Part shown: in pieces, positions 8,145 through 16,494 of the stretch | Layout: each line of letters begins with the position of its first letter | Numbering within the stretch: the stretch's first letter is position 1 | From: Acidobacteriota bacterium | GTDB taxonomy: Bacteria; Acidobacteriota; Terriglobia; Terriglobales; Acidobacteriaceae | Direction of reading: 5' to 3' | Assembly: GCA_021780315.1 (NCBI GenBank) | Contig: JAJXYY010000026.1 | Span: 62,001 to 126,000 of the forward strand | Length of the DNA stretch: 64,000 nucleotides | Made by a program: the position numbers and the translations under genes | Notes under the pieces: model-generated | Databases searched by the model: none | What the model was told of the DNA's origin: nothing | The model's input: only the letters and a program-made list of their open reading frames with translations

Positions 8145-9626
8145 CTAAACCCTTACGTTCAACCAGCCGCCACTCTCACCATTTCGCAGCAGTGGTCTCA
8201 CATCTGCGGCACGACTCGCTAACGTGTCGCCTTGTGCCGATCCTTCTCCGCTGTTGATGAGCGAATCACCAACTTTTGACAGTCTTTCCTCTCCCTTCGG
8301 CTGCGAACCACTCTGCGCATCGGTGGTGCCGCCCCCGCTCCCTGCTCCCGCGTGCAACCCAGTAGCCACGATGTGTTCCGCCACCGATGGCTGAACCGCA
8401 AACTGTTCCGTCTGGAGAAACCGAGTCAACCCCGGCAACTCACGATGCAACATCTCCTGTCCACTCGCAGACTTCGCCGACAGCGTCGCATTGACCAGCC
8501 CACCTCCGTCAACTTCGGCACGAATCTTCACCCAGCCATGAGCGCCATTGCGTAATCCAACTTCCAACGCAGAGGTACTTGCCTGCAGAACAGAGTGGCT
8601 CACGTCATCGACAGAATAGCCGCTGGTTCCAGGAGCCACGTCGGCAGGATCCGAACCATGCTGGTGCCCGTGTGTCTCCAGCAACGATGAAGCTACCTTC
8701 GACTCAACTAACGTTAGTCGTGGACTGATACTCAGGCCTGTCGATGACACCGAAAATCCCTGAGTCAGCGGTGTGACGAGCGAGACATTTTCAAGGATCG
8801 ATGGTTTTGGCAGCAACAAGACATCTTGATTTGGAGCTGCGGATTTGCCGTCTCCGCTCACCCCTGCAACACCACCTCCAATTGGATTCTGAAGCGACAC
8901 GCCTGGGGTTACTCCAGTGAAAGGCACAGCTCTCAATGGGCGCACTTGGCTCTTCGTTATCCGGTCTCTCGTGTCATAAGAAGCCGTGACGCTGGAGTCA
9001 GGCAACAGCTTCGTGTCCGCCATAGGAGGTTCACTTCTGTTGAGAGCTACGTTCTGTATAGGGGGTGCAACTATATGGCCCATGCCCAGCACTTGTTGCG
9101 GTGCTGCATCGCCTCGATGCACCAAAGCATGACCTGCCACTTGCTTCGTAGCTTCAACATGTATTTTTGTAGCTCTATCAATTGTTTCAGGATGTCTAAG
9201 TGCATTGTTTTTATCGATAGCAGACATTGACGCGGAGATAGAAACAGCAACAGCCGGGAGAGACGTTGGGCAACTAGGCAACGATATCTGACGCTCCGCC
9301 TTGGCACCGGACTTGCTATCGCTGCCAGCCAGCGTCTTATTCTCGCTAACCGCCAACGTCTTCTCTAATCCGCACTTTGCAGGAATCGTCTGCTTGCCTC
9401 CTTCATTCAAAGAAATTCCAGGTACAACTGCAATAGCTTTTACCGGGTCCGGCGCAAATTGTCGAAGAAGAATGCCCTTGAGCGGAAGATGCGAGGCAAC
9501 AAATCGCGATGCGAACGACACTGGAGGTTGACCGGACACCGGAAGCTCGATGGATGACTTGCTGACGCCAACTCCGAGCGAGCTGTCTATCAGGCCTATC
9601 GATACTTCATTCCGTCCTACGTTCAT
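8145..9626 (-). CDS. fliK: FliK-like flagellar hook-length control protein
   Basis: A 493-residue, low-complexity protein rich in Ser, Gly, Val and Pro, placed between fliJ and flgD where fliK usually lies. The N-terminal two thirds show no recognisable domain, as in other FliK rulers. The C-terminal part (about residues 360-420) has the pattern of the FliK substrate-switch domain: alternating hydrophobic strands, GWVKIRAEVDGGGLVNATLS, then a helix with LPGLTRFLQTEQF. ATG 9626 follows CAGGA; a longer start at 9659 lacks a binding site. Base composition in the middle is lower in GC than neighbours, which fits relaxed constraint. Confidence 0.78.
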   Translation of the reverse strand: MNVGRNEVSIGLIDSSLGVGVSKSSIELPVSGQPPVSFASRFVASHLPLKGILLRQFAPDPVKAIAVVPGISLNEGGKQTIPAKCGLEKTLAVSENKTLAGSDSKSGAKAERQISLPSCPTSLPAVAVSISASMSAIDKNNALRHPETIDRATKIHVEATKQVAGHALVHRGDAAPQQVLGMGHIVAPPIQNVALNRSEPPMADTKLLPDSSVTASYDTRDRITKSQVRPLRAVPFTGVTPGVSLQNPIGGGVAGVSGDGKSAAPNQDVLLLPKPSILENVSLVTPLTQGFSVSSTGLSISPRLTLVESKVASSLLETHGHQHGSDPADVAPGTSGYSVDDVSHSVLQASTSALEVGLRNGAHGWVKIRAEVDGGGLVNATLSAKSASGQEMLHRELPGLTRFLQTEQFAVQPSVAEHIVATGLHAGAGSGGGTTDAQSGSQPKGEERLSKVGDSLINSGEGSAQGDTLASRAADVRPLLRNGESGGWLNVRV

Positions 9627-9700
9627 GCATCCTGTAGCTGCAAATACACTGCCATACAAGATGGAATAACGATTAGGAATACTTCATCCGACGACACGAA

Positions 9701-10153
9701 TCAGGACCGCTGCTGAGATAGCCAATGCTTGCGGGCAACATAGCGATCATCCGATCTCGACTGCTCTGCGCGCACCTCAGCGCTGCCAGCTTCCGCCAGC
9801 ATCTCATCCACTATTTCCCTCATCTGTTCGCTGCGCTGTCGACACATAACATACTCTGCTCTCGCGGCTTCACACTGATTTACATGTACCATCCGACGCT
9901 CCATCAGCACACCAACGCCACGCTCAGCTGCCAACACAGTCACCTCAGCGGCTCGCCGATCCAGAGAACTCTCCGTGTGCAGCGCTAAACGTCCACGCGC
10001 TGACGCTTCCGCAACAAGGTCTTGCTGCCCTGCAATAGCCATCTCGGTCTCGTGTAGTCGCATCGCGGCAACTTCCAACTCGTAGGAACGCGCCTCGGCC
10101 ACAACTGCGTACAGTGCCGCTAATCGCTGCAAGGATCTCTGTTTCGAAAGCAC
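9701..10153 (-). CDS. fliJ: Flagellar export chaperone FliJ
   Basis: The 150-residue protein is almost entirely predicted coiled coil, rich in Glu, Arg and Ala, as expected for FliJ, which sits inside the FliI ATPase ring and couples it to FlhA. The start is a GTG at 10153, with GGAG seven bases upstream inside the end of fliI. An in-frame extension to 10273 is Arg/Trp-rich and lies within fliI, so it was rejected. It follows fliI with no gap, in the usual order fliF-G-H-I-J. Confidence 0.85.
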   Translation of the reverse strand: MLSKQRSLQRLAALYAVVAEARSYELEVAAMRLHETEMAIAGQQDLVAEASARGRLALHTESSLDRRAAEVTVLAAERGVGVLMERRMVHVNQCEAARAEYVMCRQRSEQMREIVDEMLAEAGSAEVRAEQSRSDDRYVARKHWLSQQRS

Positions 10154-10154
10154 G

Positions 10155-11492
10155 TCAAATCTCCAGGCCAAGAAAGCGTTTGATAGACTCCGCCATCGAC
10201 GGCGTCTCCCGACTCGTCTGCTGCAGATACTCACGTAACCTGGGCATCGCCTCGATCGCCCGATCCAGTGCAACGTCTATCCCCGCCTTGTACGCTCCAA
10301 TTCGGATGAGGTCCTCCGAGCGAGCATGCGTCGATAGCAATTTTCTGGCTAGCATGGTTTTACTCAGATGCTCCTCCGTTGTCACCGCTGGCATCAATCG
10401 GCTAAGTGAGTCCAGCACGTCCACCGGAGGGTAGTGCCCCGCCGACGCCAGCTCCCGCGACAGCACCACATGGCCATCCAACAACGACCGTACCGAGTCG
10501 ACAATCGGATCCTGCTGATCATCGCCCTCCATCAACACCGTGTAGAACGCCGTAATGCTACCCGTCGTAAAGTTGCCCGCCCGCTCCACCAACTTCGCAA
10601 GTTTGGTAAACACCGAAGGCGTATACCCCTTGCTCGCCGGCGGCTCTCCTGCCGCCAGACCAACTTCACGAGCAGCCATCGCATAGCGCGTCAGCGAATC
10701 CAGTACCAGCAGCACATGTTTTCCCTGGGACGCGTAGAATTCTGCAACCGCGGTGGCAGCCATCGCCGCACGCATTCGCAACAAAGGACTTTGGTCTGAT
10801 GTAGACACCAGGACCACAGATCGCTGCAACCCCTCTTCGCCTAACGAATCCTCCACAAACTCCCGCACCTCGCGGCCGCGTTCGCCCACTAGTCCCACTA
10901 CTGTAATGTCCGCAGCAGTATTGCGTGTCATCATCCCGATCAGCGTGCTCTTGCCCACCCCGGACCCACCAAAGATCCCCACACGTTGACCGCGTCCAAC
11001 CGTCAGCATTCCATCCAGTACGCGCAGTCCCGTCTGTAGCGGCTCACGAATCGGAACCCTCTGCATCGGTCGCGGCACTGCCCCATCCAACGGCCAGTTT
11101 CTTTGAACCTTCGGTGCTTCCAGATCATCGAGCGGTTCACCCAATGCACTGAGAATCCGCCCCTCCATCTGTGCTCCGACTGCAAAGCTCGGCATCACCC
11201 CCAACGCCAGTACAGAGTCTCCATACTGGATTCCCTGCGTCGTCTCCAGCGGCATTGCGATCACACTGCGTCCGCGAAACCCAATCACTTCGGCACGATG
11301 CCGTTCGCCACTGACGCGTACAATATCGCATCCCTCGCCAACCGAGCATAGCGGCCCCTCTGCCTCAACGGTCTGTCCGTTCGCCTCGATGACGCGTCCA
11401 CTCCACCGCCAGGCCGGGCGCGCAAGCAACTGCGAAAAATAGGCTGCCAGATCACCGTGATGGTCTAAACTATCGCGTTCCGCTACCACCAT
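10155..11492 (-). CDS. fliI: Flagellar export ATPase FliI
   Basis: FliI is the F1-beta-like ATPase that feeds substrates to the export gate. The 445-residue product has Walker A GGSGVGKST at residues 175-183, Walker B-type VLLVLDSLTRYAMA, the motif GLVGERGREVREFVED, and the EPPASKGYTPSVF segment typical of the type III ATPases. Length is normal. Its ATG shares one base with the fliH stop (TGATG), showing coupling. The C-terminus overlaps the ribosome-binding site for fliJ. Confidence 0.97.
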   Translation of the reverse strand: MVVAERDSLDHHGDLAAYFSQLLARPAWRWSGRVIEANGQTVEAEGPLCSVGEGCDIVRVSGERHRAEVIGFRGRSVIAMPLETTQGIQYGDSVLALGVMPSFAVGAQMEGRILSALGEPLDDLEAPKVQRNWPLDGAVPRPMQRVPIREPLQTGLRVLDGMLTVGRGQRVGIFGGSGVGKSTLIGMMTRNTAADITVVGLVGERGREVREFVEDSLGEEGLQRSVVLVSTSDQSPLLRMRAAMAATAVAEFYASQGKHVLLVLDSLTRYAMAAREVGLAAGEPPASKGYTPSVFTKLAKLVERAGNFTTGSITAFYTVLMEGDDQQDPIVDSVRSLLDGHVVLSRELASAGHYPPVDVLDSLSRLMPAVTTEEHLSKTMLARKLLSTHARSEDLIRIGAYKAGIDVALDRAIEAMPRLREYLQQTSRETPSMAESIKRFLGLEI

Positions 11493-12217
11493 CAGCCAGG
11501 CCTCTGCTGTAGCAGATCGAAGAACCCGTGCTCAATCTCTGCCAACTGTGCCGCAACGCCTAACTCGACTCTTCCCAGCCTGGTCGACAACACACACTCC
11601 CCGGGTGCTAAGGACGTATCGCCCACCACGGACACACTCTCATCCATATCCAACCGTAGAGCAGCAGTCCACCCCTGCTCCGTCCCTTCTGGCACGCGCA
11701 CTACCGTTCCACTCTCATCCGCAACTTTACCTAAGGCTACCCGCACCGTTGCCTGCAGAAGCATCGGATCAAGGCTGCTCTCCCTGTGCAGCACTCTGGC
11801 CGCAATCGCCAGCGATAGCTTCACCACCTCTACCTCAACCATTGCAAAGTATCGTTCGCGATCAAGACGGAATCGATCACAAGCCTCTCGTACCGCACCT
11901 TGTGCACGCAATATCTCCTGTTGCAGGCTCCGCTCATACTCCTCGCGCACACCAGCTAACTCCAGTGCATGTTCAGCGTGCAACTCGTCCACCAACTGCG
12001 GCCGCAGTCGATTCAACTCCGAGTTCAATTGCGCGACCTTCGCCTCCAGCAGCGCCTTGGCCTGCACCTCCACTCCTGCAGCCACTCGCTTCACGCCACA
12101 ATCCACCTGCTCAAACTGCAGGCGCCTCACCTGGCCTGGCAGCTGGCCTACCAGCAACGGTGCCCGGACTGAACCTGGTTCGCCAGCCTCATCTCGTATC
12201 TCAGACAGAGAGTTCAT
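11492..12217 (-). CDS. fliH: Flagellar export stator protein FliH
   Basis: FliH is the peripheral stalk that links FliI to FliN in the C-ring. The 241-residue product has a long Glu/Ala/Arg-rich helical middle (about residues 45-120) and a C-terminal part resembling V/F-type ATPase E/delta subunits (VEVEVVKLSLAIAARVLHRE, then LAPGECVLSTRLGRVELGV). The ATG at 12217 has GGAGG six bases upstream, within the end of fliG, and overlaps fliG by 17 bases; the ATG at 12223 is less suitable. Confidence 0.9.
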   Translation of the reverse strand: MNSLSEIRDEAGEPGSVRAPLLVGQLPGQVRRLQFEQVDCGVKRVAAGVEVQAKALLEAKVAQLNSELNRLRPQLVDELHAEHALELAGVREEYERSLQQEILRAQGAVREACDRFRLDRERYFAMVEVEVVKLSLAIAARVLHRESSLDPMLLQATVRVALGKVADESGTVVRVPEGTEQGWTAALRLDMDESVSVVGDTSLAPGECVLSTRLGRVELGVAAQLAEIEHGFFDLLQQRPG

Positions 12218-13289
12218 CGTCACCCTCCAGCTTCAGGATAATCTTGCCCTCATCTTCCATCTTCTGCGCCAGGGTCAGTAGTTCCTGCTTCGCAGCCGAG
12301 ACATCCCGGCTTCGTACCGGCCCCATGGCTTCCATGTCTTCCTTCAGCATCTCCACTGCACGAGAACTCATCGCCTGAAAGAGATGCGCCTTGATGTTGT
12401 CCTGTGCGCCCTTCAACGCCAGTGTCAGCACTCTCTTGTCGGCTGCACCCACCAGATCCCGAATACTCTGTGCCGGCACCGTCAACAAGTCGTCAAACGT
12501 AAACATCAGGTTGCGAATCCCGATCGCCACATCCGGTTGTTTCTGTTCGATTTTCTCCAGAATCCCTTTGCTCGCACTCTGCTCCATCCCGTTCAGAATG
12601 TCTGCCACCGCCTTATAGCCCGAGTATGTCTTGCGACCACTCGATCCCAAACCCTCCATCCGCTTGTGCAATACCAGCGCCACCTTTTGTGCCATCTCCG
12701 GGGAAAACTGGCGCATCTCAGCCAGCTTCTTTACCACTGCGACCCGCATCTCATCTCCCAGATGCATCAGTACCGTCGATCCTCGCTTCGACTCCAGGTG
12801 GGCCAGCACCAACGCCACCGTCTGTGGATGTTCCTTCTCCAGAAATTTGCTCAACTGCTGCGGCTCAATCTTCTGCAATATCGCCAGATCTCCCGTCGAG
12901 CGCTCCCGCATCTTCTTCACCTGCTTCAGCAACTCCTGCGCCTTCAAAGGGCCAAATGCCTCCGTCAACAACTTCAACGCATACTCCGGACCACCGCGCA
13001 CAATATACTGCTGCGTCTCCAGCAATCCATAGAACTCCGTCATTACTTGGGTCAATTGCGTAGCTGGAATCGCACCCAGCATTGTTATCTCATGCGTCAC
13101 CCGTTGTACATCTGCTGGGCTCAAGCTCTGAAACATAGCCTTGGCCAACTCGTCCCCCAGTGCCACCATCAAGATTGCAGCCTTACGCAATCCGCTCACA
13201 TCCGCAGGTATAAATCCTGCCTCTGCTGGCAATAACAATCCGCTCTGCGGACCGCGGCTGCTGCCACTGTCATACGTCTCCAATGCCAT
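12201..13289 (-). CDS. fliG: Flagellar motor switch protein FliG
   Basis: FliG is the C-ring protein that contacts the stator and generates torque. The 362-residue product shows FliG_N (SGLRKAAILMVALGDELAK), the middle domain with the conserved EHPQT motif (LEKEHPQTVALVLAHL), and the C-terminal domain with FTFDDLLTVPAQSIRDLV and ALKGAQDNIKAHLFQAMSSR. These are the residues expected around the torque helix. The start at 13289 overlaps the fliF stop by one base and follows a GAGGAG sequence. Confidence 0.97.
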   Translation of the reverse strand: MALETYDSGSSRGPQSGLLLPAEAGFIPADVSGLRKAAILMVALGDELAKAMFQSLSPADVQRVTHEITMLGAIPATQLTQVMTEFYGLLETQQYIVRGGPEYALKLLTEAFGPLKAQELLKQVKKMRERSTGDLAILQKIEPQQLSKFLEKEHPQTVALVLAHLESKRGSTVLMHLGDEMRVAVVKKLAEMRQFSPEMAQKVALVLHKRMEGLGSSGRKTYSGYKAVADILNGMEQSASKGILEKIEQKQPDVAIGIRNLMFTFDDLLTVPAQSIRDLVGAADKRVLTLALKGAQDNIKAHLFQAMSSRAVEMLKEDMEAMGPVRSRDVSAAKQELLTLAQKMEDEGKIILKLEGDDELSV

Positions 13290-15079
13290 CACTCGCTCTC
13301 CTCTGCCGGACCAATCCACGCTTCCAGCAACCGTGTGCTCTGCACCGGATCTCTGCGGATGTGTTCTGTCACATGCTCATAAATTCCTCGCTGTTCTGCC
13401 TTGGCACGCGACGCCTCGATCCCCATGGCCAGCCTCTCAGGCAACCCCGTCGTTGTAGGAGCAACGACCGTTTGCTGCTCGATCCCCCTCCTTGCGCCAG
13501 TCTCTCGAACTGGCTCCTGCAACAGTAAAGGCTCCTTCATCGTTGCACTCACCTGCTGCACCAGTGGCCTGAGCACAAACAACACCAGCAGCACTCCGCA
13601 CAGTCCAATCATCAAAGTCCGCAACATGCCCGGCTGCGCATGTGCCACACCGCGTAACATCTCCGCAGCCTGTTCCATCGGGGGCAGTTTCGTCGGGGCG
13701 GCATTCGAACTGAAGCTGACATTCTCTACCACCACCTCATCACCGCGTTTGCTATCGAACCCGACAGACGCCTGCGCCAACTGCTCCAGTCGATGCATCT
13801 CATCCGCGCTGCGTGGCCTCCACACCGCATGTTCCAGCTTGCCGGCGCCCTCCAGTCCAGCACGATCGTTTACCAGCACAGCGGCTGTCACCCGCCGCAC
13901 CCGCCCAGGATTTTCTTCACTATGAATAACGTGTTTACTCACCGCAAACGTTCCATTCTCCTGCCGCATACTTTGCCCCACACCGCCACTCTGTGGATAG
14001 ACCGGTATCGCTTCCTTCTGTAGCAGCGGCGGCGTTCCCGGTGCGGCCGCTGCCTGCGATCCCGCCACCGCCCCAACTGCAGCGGCTGCAGGAGAGTTGC
14101 TTGCCGTTCCCGGCACACCACTCGCACGACCCTGTTGCGCCAGGTTCTGTTCGCTCTTCTGCATCGTTATGGCAGCCACCTGGCTTGGGTCGTACACCTC
14201 ATCCGTACGCTCAACCGTGTCCTCGTCGTAGCTAATATTCACCGTAGCCCGCACGTTGTCACGTCCGGCCAGCGGCTCCAGCATCGCCACCAGTTTCGTC
14301 TCCATAGCCTGCTCTTGATCGCTCACCGTACTGTCTTTGCTCCGCGCCTTCAGGCTCACCCGCCCATCTGCATCCACCAGCGTCACCTGGTCTGGGCTCA
14401 GGTTCTCGACCGAACCCGCTACCAGGCTGCGGATAGCCTCCACCTGCTCCGCATCCATCGCAGCCCGTTTCAGCTTCAACACCACTGAGGCCTTTGCCAG
14501 CTTGGTCTCCGTCGCAAACAGGCTCTGCTGCGGCAATACCAGGTGCACCCGTGCCGACCGCACGGCACTCAAAGTTTCAATCGTGTGTTCCAACTCGCCT
14601 TCCAATGCCCGTTGATAGTTCACGCGCTCATCAAACTCACTCCCCACCCAGTTCGGCTTGTCGAACAGCTCGAATCCCAACCGGCCCGTCTGCGGCATCC
14701 CCTTGGCCGCCACCTCCATCCGAGCCTTGTCTAGCATCTCCGCCGGCACCTCCACACTAGCGCCATCCAAAGACATCTCATATGGAATCCCAGCCGCTGC
14801 CAACTCCTGCGATACCTGCTGCACATCCTTGCCATCTAGGCCCGAGAACAACACCCGCCAGTCCGGACGCTGCGCATACCACACCATTCCAGCAGTCACC
14901 GCGACCAGCAACGCAATCGACGCAATCAGCCATGTGCGCTTCCCATCCGGCATCGCAACTAGACGGCTCCGCAATGCGCCCACCATCGCTGTCGCCTGCT
15001 CTAAAGGACTGCCTCCACCGCCACTCGACGGGGCCACACGTTGCAAACCTGTCTGTTCGATCTCCGCCATCTGCGCCAC
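13289..15079 (-). CDS. fliF: Flagellar MS-ring protein FliF
   Basis: FliF forms the MS ring, the base of the flagellum. The 596-residue protein has a first membrane helix at about residues 47-68, the ring-building motifs after it (RPDWRVLFSGLDGKDVQQV, GIPYEMSLDGASVEVP, VNYQRALEGELEHTIETL, SARVHLVLPQ), a Pro/Ala/Gly-rich periplasmic loop, a second membrane helix near residue 490, and a short cytoplasmic tail for FliG. The start is GTG 15079 with GAGGTGA just upstream; ATG 15070, three codons in, is an alternative. Confidence 0.96.
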   Translation of the reverse strand: MAQMAEIEQTGLQRVAPSSGGGGSPLEQATAMVGALRSRLVAMPDGKRTWLIASIALLVAVTAGMVWYAQRPDWRVLFSGLDGKDVQQVSQELAAAGIPYEMSLDGASVEVPAEMLDKARMEVAAKGMPQTGRLGFELFDKPNWVGSEFDERVNYQRALEGELEHTIETLSAVRSARVHLVLPQQSLFATETKLAKASVVLKLKRAAMDAEQVEAIRSLVAGSVENLSPDQVTLVDADGRVSLKARSKDSTVSDQEQAMETKLVAMLEPLAGRDNVRATVNISYDEDTVERTDEVYDPSQVAAITMQKSEQNLAQQGRASGVPGTASNSPAAAAVGAVAGSQAAAAPGTPPLLQKEAIPVYPQSGGVGQSMRQENGTFAVSKHVIHSEENPGRVRRVTAAVLVNDRAGLEGAGKLEHAVWRPRSADEMHRLEQLAQASVGFDSKRGDEVVVENVSFSSNAAPTKLPPMEQAAEMLRGVAHAQPGMLRTLMIGLCGVLLVLFVLRPLVQQVSATMKEPLLLQEPVRETGARRGIEQQTVVAPTTTGLPERLAMGIEASRAKAEQRGIYEHVTEHIRRDPVQSTRLLEAWIGPAEESE

Positions 15080-15130
15080 TCACCTCTGGTTATCTGCACA
15101 ACCGCTTCTACCCATCGACACCCAACATGC

Positions 15131-15433
15131 TCAGAACTGCATGTTCATCATCTGGAGATAAGCGCCAACAGCTTTGTTACGCACCTGTAGCGCCAGCTCA
15201 AACGCCATGTCCGCCTTCTGGGTCGCGATCATCGCATCATGGATCTCCACACCATCTCCGCTTATCAGTCCTGTCACGGCCTGCGCTGCTTGCTGGTCCA
15301 GCGCACTCGTCTGCTTCATCATCGCCTGCATCATCCCTCCAAACGGAACACTCGGTCTGTTCGATTCACCCACCACGGTTGACACACTTGGCAAGCTGCC
15401 CGCCGCTCCTGCCAACACCCCTACGCTCGTCAT
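15131..15433 (-). CDS. fliE: Flagellar hook-basal body protein FliE
   Basis: FliE joins the MS ring to the rod and is an early export substrate. The 100-residue protein has the family's C-terminal signature: MIATQKADMAFELALQVRNK, followed by AVGAYLQMMNMQF. It sits between flgC and fliF, the standard order. A 51-base gap to fliF contains no obvious terminator, so both are probably co-transcribed. Confidence 0.95.
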   Translation of the reverse strand: MTSVGVLAGAAGSLPSVSTVVGESNRPSVPFGGMMQAMMKQTSALDQQAAQAVTGLISGDGVEIHDAMIATQKADMAFELALQVRNKAVGAYLQMMNMQF

Positions 15434-15470
15434 CGCACGCTCTCCACTTCCATTGCAACGCTGTCAATCG

Positions 15471-15995
15471 CTACTTCAGCAAATCCAGTGACGAAGTAAC
15501 CATGCCCTTCTCCGCCTGCACTGCCGATGCATTCATCCCGTATGCGCGAGTCGCCCCCATCAAGTCCACCATCTCCGTCAGCGGATTGATATCTGGATAG
15601 GCCACATAACCATCCGGCCCGGCATCCGGGTGGTCAGGCTCGTAGCGTCGTAACGGCTCACTGGCATCGCTGATCACGCCCGTCACTGCCACGCCTCCCG
15701 GCACCACTGCGGCATCCGTCACCGCACCCGTCAGCAGATTGGGAATCGACACCCCCCCGCCACCTATACCGCCAAAACCAGCCACGCCCCCCTGCCCCAG
15801 CATCTGGCCCGCCATCGTCTGGCCAAAGCTTCCGCCGCCCGCCGACTGAAACACCACATGATGCCGCTGGTACGGACCACCCTCTGCCGTCTGCGTCGTC
15901 TCCGAGTTCGCCATGTTCGACGCCACCACCTCGGCCCGCACCCGCTCCGCCTTCAACGCCGACGCACTCACATCCATCACGCCAAAGAGATTCAT
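15471..15995 (-). CDS. flgC: Flagellar proximal rod protein FlgC
   Basis: FlgC is a rod subunit. The N-terminus MNLFGVMDVSASALKAERV and the following ASNMANSETT match the rod/hook family, and the C-terminal part has NPLTEMVDLMGATRAYGMN, then KGMVTSSLDLLK. The middle carries a Gly-rich insertion (about residues 50-85: SAGGGSFGQTMAG, GGIGGGG) that makes it 174 residues instead of the common 135-150. It is separated from flgB by three bases. Confidence 0.95.
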   Translation of the reverse strand: MNLFGVMDVSASALKAERVRAEVVASNMANSETTQTAEGGPYQRHHVVFQSAGGGSFGQTMAGQMLGQGGVAGFGGIGGGGVSIPNLLTGAVTDAAVVPGGVAVTGVISDASEPLRRYEPDHPDAGPDGYVAYPDINPLTEMVDLMGATRAYGMNASAVQAEKGMVTSSLDLLK

Positions 15996-15998
15996 CCT

Positions 15999-16355
15999 CT
16001 ACTTCGCCTCCGCATGGATCGCGCTCATCACGTTCGCAAACTGATGCTTCATCAACTCCACCCCCAGCCGAAACTGCAACTGGCTCTTCGCCAACTGCAT
16101 CCCCTCCCGGTCCATGGATACGTTGTTCCCGTCCGGCCGCGCCACCAGGCCATCCACCTCCTGCACCGCGGGCGAAGTCACTTCGCCTGCACTAAAACTC
16201 AGCTGTTTCGTCAACTCCTGCTCAAAGTCGAACCCTTGCGTCCGATACCCCGGCGTATCCACGTTCGCCATATTGGCAGCCGTCAACTTCATCTGGTCGC
16301 TGGTCAGATCCAGATATCGATTGAGAGCATCGCTCATGCCCGACATCACCTGCAT
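15999..16355 (-). CDS. flgB: Flagellar proximal rod protein FlgB
   Basis: FlgB is a rod subunit and the first gene of the flagellar cluster. The 118-residue protein has LTSDQMKLTAANMANVDTPG and a C-terminal VELMKHQFANVMSAIHAEAK. The start at 16355 is preceded by GGAGGTGAGG, an excellent binding site, and gives the family length; the in-frame extension upstream runs through the promoter and terminator region and is not coding. A sigma-54 type promoter lies about 30 bases upstream. Confidence 0.95.
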   Translation of the reverse strand: MQVMSGMSDALNRYLDLTSDQMKLTAANMANVDTPGYRTQGFDFEQELTKQLSFSAGEVTSPAVQEVDGLVARPDGNNVSMDREGMQLAKSQLQFRLGVELMKHQFANVMSAIHAEAK

Positions 16356-16381
16356 CGCCTCACCTCCACGAACTCCAACGA

Positions 16382-16397
16382 TGCAGTCCAATGGCCA
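16382..16397 (-). promoter_or_regulatory. Sigma-54 (RpoN) promoter of the flgB operon
   Basis: On the minus strand the sequence is TGGCCATTGGACTGCA. GG and GC are ten bases apart, as in the consensus TGGCACG-N4-TTGCA, and 8 of the 12 consensus positions agree, including the GG and GC doublets. The predicted transcription start is near 16,371, leaving a short leader that holds the GGAGGTGAGG site of flgB. A sigma-54 activator gene lies directly upstream, which supports the assignment. Confidence 0.75.
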
Positions 16398-16403
16398 AAT
16401 AAA

Positions 16404-16425
16404 AGCGCCCTCAGGTGAGAGCGCT
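16404..16425 (-). terminator. Intrinsic terminator after the sigma-54 activator gene
   Basis: AGCGCCCTC (16404-16412) and GAGAGCGCT (16417-16425) form a nine-position stem with one mismatch and a four-base loop. On the minus strand it is followed by TTTTATTT. It stands between the regulatory genes and the sigma-54 promoter of flgB, so it isolates the flagellar operon from read-through. Confidence 0.75.
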
Positions 16426-16494
16426 CTTAGAAGCAAGACAGAAAACCTCGTTACCAACACCATCCACAAGACCTGCACTCCAAGCCACGCTCTC

